A DNA stretch of 64,000 nt, taken from positions 186,001 to 250,000 of the forward strand of contig JAUIRK010000017.1 in assembly GCA_030549495.1 (NCBI GenBank), in the 5' to 3' direction. This DNA comes from Nectonema munidae. Lineage: Eukaryota > Nematomorpha > Nectonematoida > Nectonematidae. Shown piece after piece: positions 1 to 10,306 of the stretch. A program made the translations under genes and the position numbers. The notes beneath the pieces are model-generated. The model searched no databases, had not been told where the DNA came from, and was given only the letters and a program-made list of their open reading frames with translations. Each line of letters begins with the position of its first letter. Position 1 is the first letter of the stretch.

Positions 1-9
1 TGTATAACA

Positions 10-46
10 GGGAGAGAGGGGGGGGGGGGCGGGGGGGGGGGGGGGG
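10..46. repeat. G-rich low-complexity tract
   Basis: Almost pure G run near the left edge, interrupted by A and C. Its length is probably unreliable in the assembly. Confidence 0.8.
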
Positions 47-436
47 CTAGCCTATGTTAACCACAAAGAGTATACCTTTTCAATGATACCATTTTCATTC
101 AATTTTTTTTAAAAATCTTCACATTTTCTTTAATGTGAATTTAATTTTGATGCTTCGATAAAAAGGTGGTCCGTAATTTTTTCAAAAATTTAGACCAAAT
201 TTTTATTTTTTTCAGATATTTTGTAATTTTTTTAAAATAGCGAACCTTATCGAGAAAATTAATGAAAAGAAGCGAAACTTTTTTTGAGATAACAAAAACG
301 ACTTAAATATTTAATTTAGCGATGACATAATGATGACTACTTTGTCCAGTGTTATGATAACTATAACGAAGTTATTTTTAGTAGTAACGATGCTAAGTCT
401 ATTTGTTATCAATAAAAAAATTTATTGATATCTTAT

Positions 437-1001
437 GTAATTAATAACACAGAGGAACAACCAAAAAAACCATATGGCTTTTCATTATGGAGTATAACAG
501 CTTTAGTGCTGTAGAGTTAAGCATCTATGAAAAGCCGCCACTCTTCAGGTGCGTAAGGAAGTTCCAGTTCTCATAACAAATCAACAATATCGTTACAAAA
601 ACACAAGTCGTCTTCCATAAAAAAAGGTAAGAGATAATTTGAATTCTTTCTGTATATCGTAACTGAAACATCTTCCTCAGTCAACTTTTTTTCTTGACGC
701 GATGCAAGAAGCTTGGCCTGCTTTTTTGACAACTCAAGATTCAAATCAATTAAGTCTTCCTGATTGTAAAACTGAGGCTGTGAAGATTTGTCGCGTGGAA
801 TAAAAAATGAATCTTCACTTTCATTTTCATTGCTGATCAATTCAGAACTCATTTCTCATGATCTCCAATTTTACATTTGAAGTACATATGATATATTTTT
901 TTGATTTTTGTAGTGATATTGCGTTTATTTTTTCCTGGTGTAAATTCGCTACAAATATAGCAAAATTTATCTGGGGAGTTTTTACAAGAACTTCTTGGCA
1001 T
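437..1001 (-). pseudogene. Broken copy of an arthropod orphan family (Cys-finger N-terminus, EWRLFID block)
   Basis: Read on the minus strand, the copy opens with MPRSSCKNSPDKFCYIC, a two-cysteine finger start. A middle block follows with acidic residues and a leucine-rich stretch (QEDLIDLNLELSKKQAKLL), and near 540 an EWRLFID motif followed by KAVILHNE. This order matches a multi-copy family of uncharacterised arthropod proteins that I recognise from memory; its function is unknown and it behaves like a dispersed repeat. The central cysteine-rich region usual in the family is absent here, and the copy is clearly broken in several places. It is probably a dead, mobile-element-associated gene copy and not a working host gene. 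Confidence 0.6.
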
Positions 1002-1409
1002 TTTCTTATTTTCAAATTAAATTTTAGAATCAAATTTCAATATTAAACTAAAAATTTCTGAAAAAAATGAACAGTACAAGTAATTATATAGGCAAAATGA
1101 TAAAAAATTTAGTCAGTAACAAAAAAAATGTACCTGCAAACAAAAAATTACCGTGATTTTCGAAATATACGCTATGAAATTACCCAGAAAAATATATTCT
1201 CATGGATGCGTTTTTTCGCTGCTTCTCTGTATAATTAAAGGTATCAAGATTTATGCTGGACAAAATTAAAGAGGGAAAAAAGAAGCCATTTTGAAGAAAT
1301 TTTTAGTTTACAAAATATGAATGAAGGTTTCCTTTGATATAATTAACAATTGCATCAGTTTTCAGAAAGGCGAATTAGAACTTATAAATTATATATGTAT
1401 GTGTGTGTG

Positions 1410-1530
1410 TTTGCGTGTCTTGATTTATTTTAAATTTTGTTTTAGTCTCCTAAAAATGAATTTGAGAGTCAATGGCGCTATTATCTTTCTATGATTTTAT
1501 CAAATGCCACTTCAAAATCTGATTTTGATC
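1410..1530 (+). repeat. Inverted copy of the retroelement end repeat, with acceptor-like upstream sequence
   Basis: Positions 1446-1500 match, in reverse orientation, the end of the pol region at 3160-3232. The preceding 35 bases (1410-1445, ending TTTTGTTTTAG) match in reverse the sequence at 6067-6106. It is therefore a third copy of the segment that also occurs twice around the minus-strand retroelement. The pyrimidine-rich run ending in AG looks like a splice acceptor. The copy is more diverged than the other two. Confidence 0.6.
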
Positions 1531-2929
1531 GCGAAAATATCGAACTTTTACGAGATAAGCTGAGTAAATGCTGTTTTCATACTTTTTTCAGCTTTTAACT
1601 TCAACCTAAAATACTTCATTTAATGTTTTTACATAAGCTTTCACCCATATCATACCATTAGTGAATTTTCATCTGTTGGTTGAGTTTTTATTTTTGTAGA
1701 TCCCACAATTTTTCAGTCATAAATATGTACTACAAATAATTAAATGTTTTCATATTTTCTTTGTAAATTTTTTATTGTCATAACAAACTCTTACTATTAC
1801 AATCCTTCAAATTTTATTCTTTTTACAATAAAAATACTCAAGGGGTTGAGCAGGGCTATCAAACATACGGCTTCATATTGTCTGCCAAGAGTTTGATCGA
1901 TTTCCATTTTTGCGCCCGTTATTACTTGCTGAAGCATTAGAATTTTGTTATTATTATTGACTAATTTGTATAGTTAAATTGTTGATATTCATCTACTTTT
2001 ACTTATCTCTCTACACTTTAGTATAACTTATGTTAAATAACAGTTTTCAATTATATCTTTGCTTTATTTTATCTTAACTAAGATATACGAAGTGTTCACT
2101 AATCTCCAATTGTTTCCCTATTTTTCTTCTTTATATAAAACACACGCATATTAATTAATTTAGTGTATGACCTTTTTTATGTCACCTTGAAAAAGTTTTA
2201 ACAAACTTCCACAGTGAGAAAAAAAGTTTGTTATGATTACAAATATAACTTGCGATTATCTCTGTCCAAAAAACCACTAATTGATTCGTAATTACTACTG
2301 ATATTTTTGTCAGACTTACAAGTTTTATTTGTTAATACTGTTAGTTTAATTTGTAACTTTTACAAACAAATCTGTTAAGTACAGAGATTTTACTTGTAAT
2401 TACAATTACTCCCATTTGTAACAGACACAATCAATTTTGTTTTATTCACAAATTATATTTGTAATTAATAATACTTCGACTTTTAAGAGACGCAATAAAA
2501 TTTGTTTAAATCATCAACTAAATTTGTGTTTACTAATACCTTGAATTGTAACTGTTAAATTATCAGCAACAATTTTGTTAACATTTACATTGGGATCCTC
2601 AATAAAAAAATAATTGTAATTTTATAAGTGACCAATAATATATATAGTTTATGTTTTTTTGATGTGCTCCTATTAGATTTACTACTTCAAAGTCATCATT
2701 ATACATTGCATTTGTTTAATTTCATATCATCACTTAAAGAAGAAAATTTCCATCAAAAACATCAAACATTTTGTATTAACATTAGGATATAGTATATCTT
2801 ATATAAAAATCGCAAAAATTAAAAAAATATTTAACTGCTTTACAAAGAATATAATAACCTAATATATTTACTGATTTTGGCCCTTTAATGCTGTTTATGC
2901 CGAGGTGAAAATTGAGGTTGAGCTCTCAT
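1531..2929. other. AT-rich non-coding stretch
   Basis: No convincing coding frame. Between about 2220 and 2600 there are loosely repeated motifs built on ATTTGTAATTA, spaced roughly 65 bases apart in places, which may be an old tandem array. Confidence 0.4.
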
Positions 2930-3117
2930 TTTCTATAAAATACCTCTAATGGCACATGCTTCTCCTATAGCCTATGCACAGCAAGTCTTCAGATCTGCCT
3001 TCACGTGGCGGGGTTGTTTAAAACTAAATGATCTAAGGCGAAAGCGAGTAACTGGCGCTTAAACCTGTAGCTCCGGGTAGAATCAACTCGTTAGCCTTGG
3101 TTGGCTGTGGTTCTAGT
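2930..3117 (-). other. GC-richer tail downstream of the retroelement pol
   Basis: Less AT-rich than its surroundings, with no long frame. It lies just downstream of the pol region on the minus strand and is probably the element's 3' non-coding tail. The outer limit is a guess from base composition. Confidence 0.35.
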
Positions 3118-3198
3118 AGAAAATAACTCTGATTTTAAATTTCCACTGCCTTGTGGTTAAGTACTTGGAATTTGATAAAATCATAGGTAAGATAATAT
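3118..3198 (-). repeat. 81-base direct repeat, copy at the 3' side of the retroelement
   Basis: Identical over all 81 bases to 5978-6058. It overlaps the last codons of the pol region, so it sits inside the element and is followed by about 190 bases of tail. Confidence 0.9.
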
Positions 3199-5206
3199 CG
3201 CCATTGATTTTCAAATTCATTTTTAGGAGACTTCTTGTTGATCAGGTTTCCAGTTTGGCTTCTTGAGAAGATATCGGCGGGATTATCTTTAGTGTTGATA
3301 TAGGTGCAGTTTTGTTGCAGATGATAGAATTTTTCTTGATGTTTGTCCATGAGGTAGGAAATGATGCCATTGAGATTTGAATTCGGAGATCCTCCATTTT
3401 GCATACACCCCAGTGCCACAATTGAGTCTGAAAAATATCTAGCCTTTCGGCCAAAGAAAATACCTGCTGTAGATAATGATAATAATTCCACGATAGCGAT
3501 TGGGAAGCATTCCGGTAGTCTTACGATATAGTGGCATTCCGGTGATACAAAGGCAATGGTGCTTGGTGTTGCGTCGACATATACCTTTTGCTTTACTGTA
3601 CTTGATTCTTGCTCCATAGGGATTCTTTTCTCCACCATTTCTAGGGCTTTTGTCCATAGTTTGGTGGGAATGAATTTATCTCTGATAGGATTGAACAAAG
3701 GCAAAAATCTTTTACGTGTGTTCGGGATTGTAGCCAGGTAGTAAGTGATAAATCCTAGTACTTTTTCGTACATTACCTTTGGTGTGTCATTTTCCCATTG
3801 GAGGCCAGGTAGAGTGAGAATTGCTTTGTTAAGTCCTCTTTTAGTCTTTGGTAAATATTCGAGGTATCTTTCTTTTAGGTTTACCAAGATTCCCAAATAT
3901 TTGATAGTTTGTGTAGGTGTTGTAACACTCTTTTTCACGTTTATCTTGATGCCGTGACTATTAAGGAATTTTAGGAATCTGCCAATGGTAGTGCGGTTTT
4001 CTTCTTCGGATTCGTTGAGAACTAGTATGTCGTCCAGATATACTAAGATTTTTGTGTTTATATCTGGATGAAGGCTGAGGAAGAGACTTCTCAGTTTACA
4101 TACCGTCTTTTTGAGTACTCCGGGGGAGAAGGCTGCTCCCATTGGTAGTCTGTTGAATGGTAACATGTATTACCTATTTTGAAGGCGAAGCAGGGACGGT
4201 ATGCTTTTTGAATCTTGATTCCATAAAAGGCGTCATGTAAATCTATTTTACAGGCCCAGTTATACCGTATAGGAATGTTTCTAAGTAGCTTCGGTGCCGA
4301 TAGGGCGAATGTAGGTTTATCAAAGAGTTCTTTAGTAAAACTGAAGTTCGCGATGAACCTGAATCTTTTCCCGTCTTTAGGGAAGATAACGAAGACTGGA
4401 GATAGGATTCTTGCTTTGTGACACTCTTCGATAACATTTGCTTTTATTAAAGCTGGAATGACTTTTGAGGTGATGAAAATTTCTTGTGATACAGGTAGAC
4501 CACGAAAAGTCGAGAAGGAGAAAAAGGGCTCTGGCGCTATGATTTTGGGTGCATACCCATATTTCAGTATGCGCCTGGTGTTTCTATGCGTCATGAGCCT
4601 AGGAAGTATACATGGAGTTGCTTGACAGTCGAAGCTTGCGTTGTCAGGAACTTCAGGTAATGCTGAGTTTTCCAGATCTCCTTCAAGGTATTGGAGGTTT
4701 ACCGGGGACTCTAGCATATCTATCTCACTTCTGTTGTCATCATCTTCATGAGGGTCTTCAACATTATCTCCCGGTGACAGAATGTCTGAAAAAAATTTTC
4801 TCCATTCTTTGGGATCGAATTCTTTCTTGTGAAGAAGGTATTCAAGATTAGTCACCATTTGTGTTCCGATATCGGGCACTAGAGGGAGAGATCTTACGTG
4901 ATCTATAAAGTCTTGTGGATTGTTGAAAACTTTGTCCTCAGTAGCTTCAATGAGCTTTTCTACCGTATTGTTGACCTCTTCAGTGGCTTCGACGGGAGGA
5001 ATCTCGTCCAAGATCTTCCAAAGCTCTTCTTCGTTAAAAGAATCCTCATGAGGTAATGCATCTAACCATATGTTTTCGTTGTCGCTTAGTTCCGCAGGAA
5101 CGTATGTAGGCGAGGCAATTGGAGTGGACATTAGAAACTTTTCTATTGTTTCTATGGATGCGAGGGAGCTTAAGGTATTACTGCGTTTGGTCCATAAACT
5201 AGTCAT
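3135..5206 (-). pseudogene. Retroelement pol region: reverse transcriptase and RNase H
   Basis: In order on the minus strand: an acidic N-terminal stretch, an RT fingers/palm region with RFIANFSF and KIDLHDAFYGIKI, the LPMGAAFSP turn, the catalytic YLDDILV box, and a thumb-like region. An RNase H-like fold follows, with YVDATP, an ELLSL helix, a DSIVALG segment and NTKDNPADIFSR. The product would copy element RNA into DNA and degrade the RNA strand. It is present as overlapping frames, so it is a fossil. The last 30 or so codons are also found as separate repeat copies at 1446 and around 6058. Confidence 0.8.
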
Positions 5207-5297
5207 GGACTGAGATGAACATGTAGATGTTGGTGGGGAGGCGAAGCCCGAACTGACATTTCTTAAAACAAAAGAATGCCAGCTCGCCGAAGATAAC

Positions 5298-5893
5298 TTA
5301 TTTCTTCGGTCCCTTCCCTTGAAAGGGCTTTTTCTTCCTGTTTACTTTTGGCGCAGGAATATCTCTTTTTGGTACTTCTACTCCTACATTTAAGGAGGAG
5401 GAGGTGCCAAAGTGCTTGGCTGCAGCTTCCCATGTACTTTGGGCAACTGCTACCGCTGTTGATGCTCCTTGGTTAAGGAGCGCTGTATCCTCGTCAGTGA
5501 GTTGGTCCAATTTCTTTTGCACCAGATCAAATAGTAGGATAATGAGCTAGTCTTTCGCTTTCTTTTTTCTAACGGGAGTAAGTCGTTGAACATTTTGATC
5601 TTTTCTTTTGCCAGTTCTCTAGGTGAGAACTTGGCTATGACATCAGGAAATTGTAGATCTGTACGGGCATAACCCGGTTCAGATTTGAGTTGCTTGAGCC
5701 ATGTTGGACAGTATACTCCAATGTGATCCGTTGAGCTTTCTTCTCTTGCGGGAGTAGTTTTATCCTGCATCCTTAGACTTGCTAACTCTCTTTGTAGCAT
5801 AACTAACGCGTTTTCAATGACCGAGAAACGCGCATGAGCTGATCTCGTGGTCACTGATGTGGACGCTATGGACTCATCATCTTTGGTTGCCAT
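5298..5893 (-). pseudogene. Retroelement gag-like region
   Basis: It starts MATKDDESIAS and has a Ser/Thr-rich head, a short coiled-coil-like stretch (ENALVMLQRELASLRM), a central helical part and a very basic tail (KVNRKKKPFQGKGPKK) typical of a nucleic-acid-binding end. Position directly upstream of pol on the same strand supports a gag role; there is no recognisable zinc knuckle. Broken. Confidence 0.5.
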
Positions 5894-5977
5894 GCCTGAG
5901 AGTGAACGTAAGGATTTTTTGAGGAAGGGTTCAGGCGTGGATTTTATCTTTAGAGAAAAAGGAAAGAACTCTCTAAG

Positions 5978-6058
5978 AGAAAATAACTCTGATTTTAAAT
6001 TTCCACTGCCTTGTGGTTAAGTACTTGGAATTTGATAAAATCATAGGTAAGATAATAT
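5978..6058 (-). repeat. 81-base direct repeat, copy at the 5' side of the retroelement
   Basis: Identical to 3118-3198. It lies about 85 bases upstream of the gag-like start. Beyond 6058 the two copies diverge: this one skips about 20 bases present at 3199-3220 and then continues into the acceptor-like sequence shared with 1410-1445. Confidence 0.9.
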
Positions 6059-7312
6059 TTTTAGGATACTAAAACAAAATTTGAAATAAATCAAGACACG
6101 CAAACTCTCTTTCCTGACAAGAGTTTTGTCTGAGTGGCAATGCTGTAAGACGATACATTTATCCACTACATTTTCTTGGCTATTGTTTGTTAGAGTAGAA
6201 GGAGCTAGGCTGACGACGTCGTCAGATCTTTTATCAGAACACGAAGACACGGAATTTGTGTCAATTGAATCGGTATTTGTTGGATTATAATAGCTATTTT
6301 TCAGTAAAAATAGTTCTATTCCGATGGCACTCTAAAAATAGTTTCACGATCAAATTTCACAAAAAATAGATCAAGTGTTCAAGATTTCGGAGTTCAACTC
6401 AATGACAATTTTTTATGAGTATGATTTTTAATCCAATTTGAAAAATGTATTTAATGAAAGCGTGTTCTAAAAGAATAAGATAGATATTAAATTGTGCATT
6501 TAAGTGTAGAAAAAACTAGTGGAACATACATACCACTTTCTAAACACGGCAGCAGAAATTTATTGCCTTAATTAAAATATCTTAAATGATTTTATCCTGA
6601 ACAAATTAGTTATCCCAAAACATGGGTAATGAATGGTATTGTACTTTAGAAAACAGCAGATTTGCAAAATAAGTTAGGATATTTAGTTGTTCGACAATGA
6701 CATATCATTGATTGTTAAATTCTTTACACCCACAATAATAGACATGTTTCTTGAGAAATTGGATCAGTGCAGCTTGTGTAATTTTTGGCAGTTGATTTAA
6801 TGCCTTATTTGATGTTTTGAGTGTTTTGTTAGTTTGCTTTAGTAGGATGTTTGTGGATTGCTTGTTGAAAGCTTCTCCAATTTGTGTGCTGTTTGTTTTC
6901 GTTTTTCGATTTATATCTTTGTGTGATTTTTTATTCTGTAAGGTCAAGTTTATGTTTATTTATATTATGTGATATGCGTTTGTCTAATGTGTGTATTTCT
7001 TGGTTCTTGTAGTTGGTTCGTACGATTTAAATTATTATATACGCTAAAAGACCAAGAGAGGCCTCATCGGCCCTCGTTTAAAATTTTACCCAACTTTTAA
7101 GCATGCTCTAAAATCTATCTCTGAGAAATTAGTCGGCGCAAAATTTCTGAATATTTTTTTGAGTATGTCTTAAATATGTTACAGTTGCTCAGTATCATTG
7201 TGGGCGTGTACAATTTCTTCTCAGATTAGAAGCAAAGTTATAAATTACGTACGCAATAGACGCGTAATAAAAGAATATCTCTTCCAAAAATGTAGGGTGA
7301 AACATTTTCCTC
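6059..7312. other. Non-coding stretch with a short minus-strand frame
   Basis: 6107-6250 on the minus strand is open (MSSCSDKRSDDVVSL start) and ends at the acceptor-like repeat, so it could be a relic of the transcript the repeat belonged to. 6705-6947 is open on the minus strand but low in complexity (Asn/Lys/Gln/Thr-rich) and unconvincing. Nothing else is recognised. Confidence 0.35.
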
Positions 7313-7480
7313 ATCATTGTGATAAGTTTATATTTTCCTCATAGAGTCAGATTAGTATTTACATAAAAGATGTTACGCAACGAACACTGATGACATTTGC
7401 TGAATATCATTGTGGTAAGTTTGAATTTTCTTCATATAGGAGGAATATTAGTTATATAAAAGATGTTATGCAGCGAACAA
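7313..7480. repeat. Tandem repeat, period about 93
   Basis: Two adjacent copies, beginning at ATCATTGTGATAAG (7313) and ATCATTGTGGTAAG (7406), each running to a shared AAAAGATGTTA block. A weaker third relative starts near 7194. Confidence 0.65.
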
Positions 7481-7650
7481 AATGGTTTGCGTTCGATTTC
7501 TTATTATACGATCGAGACATATTGCACGTCGATAAATAATTTCACCGTGTATCCAACATGCAAAATATAATCAACTCTTTCTCATTTTCACATCTTCGTG
7601 TTTGCCATCCTCTGGCTTTTCTTATTTTTCTATCATCCCACGTTTCTTAT

Positions 7651-7725
7651 TTCTCCATCATCCCGCTTTTTTCAAATTGTGCTTCATCCCGCGTTTTTCA
7701 AATTGTGCTTCATCCCGCGTTTTTA
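7651..7725. repeat. Tandem repeat, period 26
   Basis: About three units of CATCCCGCGTTTTTCAAATT plus a short link, with the first unit a little diverged. Confidence 0.75.
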
Positions 7726-7731
7726 AGCGCT

Positions 7732-7884
7732 ATTCTAATTTACTTAACTATGACTATAAGTGAACTCTTCTAATTTACCCAACTCTAACCTTAAGATCAA
7801 GCCCTCTTCCAGTTTTCCTCACTCTAACTCCAAGTTTAAGTAATCTTCTAATTTACCTAACTCTAACCTTAAGATCAGGCTTAG
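7732..7884. repeat. Degenerate tandem repeat, period about 36-40
   Basis: Four units built on TTCTAATTTACCCAACTC followed by TAACCTTAAGATCAAG. The first and last pairs match best. Confidence 0.65.
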
Positions 7885-8286
7885 GGGCGCACATCCGGGG
7901 GGGGGGGCGAAAATGACCTTCGCCCCCAACAATTTTTCTATAAGTAAGAGTTGCTGCCTGTTTATAAAACATGTATGATGATCGCATTTTTCCTATCGAA
8001 CATATTTTACAGACGATGCGTGAGAGCTGATAATAATAATCCATTGCTTCAATATGCACACAATAAGTAAGCAATGTTTATCACAGTGTCTCCTTTTTTT
8101 AGTATTTTTGAGCAAACACATGTTCATGATCCACTAGATTTTCTTCTCTTTCTCTCTTCTGTTTTTCTCTTCCGCTTTCTCTGCTAAAACTCAATCATTC
8201 ACTCAAGCTCGCATTTAAGCTCTCTTCTTTCATTCAAGCCCTCTTCTCTTGTTAAGCTCTCCTATCTCATTCAGTTCTCTTCTCTC
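7885..8286. other. Non-coding, CT-rich toward the right
   Basis: It contains a G run near 7898. From about 8140 to 8286 there is a pyrimidine-rich stretch with loosely repeated CATTCAAGCTCTCTTCT-type units. No coding frame is supported. Confidence 0.4.
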
Positions 8287-8482
8287 CAGTGACGTAGCTA
8301 GACTGGGGCATGAGGGACCGTGCCCACACTACTATGTACCTCGTGGTGCCCCCATGCATCTTATATGATATCAGTTTTTGAAAATTTCTACAATGAAAGG
8401 ATCAAGTAAGTATACAAAATGTTGCGCAAGTTTTTTGTTTTTAATGTGCCCCTTCTATCAACTTTTTTTGGCTACACCACTG
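8287..8482. mobile_element. Small hAT-like MITE with 8-base target duplication
   Basis: The ends are CAGTGACGTAGCTAG on the left and, reversed, CAGTGGTGTAGCCAA on the right. The flanks are CTTCTCTC (8279-8286) and CTTCTGTC (8483-8490), 7 of 8 the same. Length is 196 bases with no coding capacity. The CAGTG ends and 8-base duplication fit a non-autonomous hAT. Confidence 0.8.
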
Positions 8483-8490
8483 CTTCTGTC

Positions 8491-8969
8491 TAATTTGCAT
8501 TTAGAGTTAAATTAAAATAGTTTTCAATCGTTACAATTTTATATCAATGAATATTGTTAGACTCGCGCTAAGAATTTTTTTTCAACAAAAGTCACTTAAT
8601 CTTTATCACTACGTTTGCTACATTTTGTAACATTTGAAAACTCTAATTTTTTCAAGTCAAGAAATTTTTTTCAATAGTTATTTGGGAATGAATATTTTGA
8701 TTATCTATTCAGTTTAAAAGCAAGAATACTCTATTTGATCAGAGATATTTTTTATAATGTTCGATTGTTACATTTTATAAGTAACATTGTACATAATCAA
8801 ATCACTTTTTTTAAGAAAATTTGTTGATTATTATAATAATATTGAAACAAAATGTTTCAGTTGTTAAAAATGTACTTGATCTATTTATGACAGCTGTCAG
8901 AATTTTATTTGTAGACAGAAATATTAAAAAAAAACGCAATGATTTTCTTTTCTCGTATACTTTATTTAT
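8491..8969. other. AT-rich stretch with no recognised feature
   Basis: Nothing seen beyond AT-rich DNA. The open frame starting in this stretch runs into the element at 8978 and is a by-product of its repeats. Confidence 0.4.
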
Positions 8970-8977
8970 GTTAGTTT

Positions 8978-9323
8978 GGTCCTCGGACATTTCGCCCTAT
9001 TATTTTCATAAGACAGTTCGTCCCATGGACAATTCGCCCCATTATTTTCATAAAACAGTTCGTCCCATGGACAATTCGCCCCATTATTTTCATAAGACAT
9101 TTTGTTTCATGGACAATTCGTCCCGTTATTTTCATAAGACATTTTGTCTCATGGACAATTCTAAAAAATTAAGAGATAAAATGATTAATTCGAAATAATT
9201 TAATAGAGATAAAATAAACAAGAATATAAAATTTTTTAATAATTTTACACATATAATAAGCAAAGATGGATGAAACTAATAGCCTATGAAACAATTTGTC
9301 AGGGGGCGAAATGTCTGTCGACC
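8978..9323. mobile_element. Non-autonomous element with GGTCCTCGGACATTTCGCCC-type ends
   Basis: The left end GGTCCTCGGACATTTCG pairs with the right end, reversed, GGTCGACAGACATTTCG. The flanking GTTAGTTT is exact on both sides (8970-8977 and 9324-9331). The left half contains about four direct units of roughly 40 bases (TTTTCATAAGAC, GTCCCATGGACAATTCG). A relative lies at 32886-33397. An 8-base duplication suggests hAT-type integration, though the GG end is unusual. Confidence 0.85.
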
Positions 9324-9331
9324 GTTAGTTT

Positions 9332-10116
9332 AAATAATTTTTTAATTATAAAGGCTAGCTACTTAAACTTTGGCTTTTGCTGCTTATAAAAACTTAAAAA
9401 TATCAAATAAACTCTAATTCTTTATGCCTCCTATTATTTTGAAATTATTCTGAGAACAGACGGTTCCATTTTAAAATAGTGAAAATTGCTTTATTAGTTT
9501 ATTTTGTTTCCTTTCTCTGTTCGTTCTGATTAATCTTTTTATGTTGTCTGGTTTAGCTAATTTGCTTAAATTATCAATATTTATTTTATTGATATTATCA
9601 CTATTGAAAAAATAAAACGAAAATATGTGGATGCTTTAAAACATTAAATTACCTATACATCTTATGCGTTGGGGTGAAAGATTTAACACTTGAATCTTCT
9701 TTGACTTTTTTAATAAAATTGTTAGGAATGAAGATTCATGATTATGTTCAATTTCCTTTTTTATAATTGAAAAATTTCCATAATATCTTTTATATATACA
9801 ATTTTATCTATGAATACATTTAACACAAATAACATATTGATCCAATATATTTTATGTTTTTCTTACCTTTACACTTCCGACTTATTTGTAACGTACAATA
9901 AAATGCTATTGTTGTTTGGGCTATAATATTTTCCAAATTAAAAGAAACAACTCATAAAATAAAAAATCTTACTTTTTTATTTTTATAGTATGTAAAACCT
10001 TCAATGATTTGAACCTTTTTATAAAAATTTAGTAAAAATGGATGTGAAAATATTGAAAGCTGAACAAAAAGAGTAATATTGAATAATTGAAGGAAAATAA
10101 TCGCAAATTTTCTTAG
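9332..10116. other. AT-rich stretch with no recognised feature
   Basis: I see no exon-like frame or repeat here. Confidence 0.4.
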
Positions 10117-10306
10117 CTTCTACAATTAAAAATGGTATTAACTGAAAAAAGGAACCTAATCCCCAATATCTTAGGATCTATACAACGAAAAAATGATATT
10201 AACTGGAAAAATGAAGCTATTCTCCAATTTCCTAAACTTCTACAATGAAGAAATAATTTCAACTGAGAGAGGAAAACAAATCTTGAAATTTCTAAGCTTC
10301 TACATT
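10117..10306. repeat. Tandem repeat, three units of about 60
   Basis: The units start near 10117, 10177 and 10238, each with CTTCTACAAT followed by GATATTAACTG and CTAATCTCCAAT. They are diverged by roughly a fifth. The minus-strand frame here is a by-product of the period. Confidence 0.75.

Larger units (their letters stand above)
3118..6058 (-). mobile_element. Retroelement fossil with gag-like, RT and RNase H parts between 81-base direct repeats
   Basis: On the minus strand a gag-like region (5298-5893) is followed by pol (3135-5206). The pol part carries a reverse transcriptase with YLDDILV and an RNase H-like domain with a DATP start and a DNPADIFSR end. An 81-base sequence is identical at 3118-3198 and 5978-6058. 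I see no integrase or tyrosine recombinase. The DATP form of the RNase H and the internal position of one repeat differ from ordinary Ty3 elements; a DIRS/Ngaro-like or unusual LTR relative is possible, so the family is left open. It is broken, with about two or three breaks, but looks young because the repeats are identical. Confidence 0.75.

Noticed and set aside
842-1046. Open frames on both strands next to the orphan-family relic
   Set aside because: They are shadows of the relic's Cys-finger segment in the wrong frame; the true frame starts at 1001 on the minus strand.
6705-6947. Minus-strand 80-codon frame rich in Asn, Lys, Gln and Thr
   Set aside because: Low complexity in AT-rich DNA, with no splice borders and no family resemblance.
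7888-7930. G-rich inverted motif around a long G run, possible transposon end
   Set aside because: Only one short inverted pair, no partner end and no target duplication.
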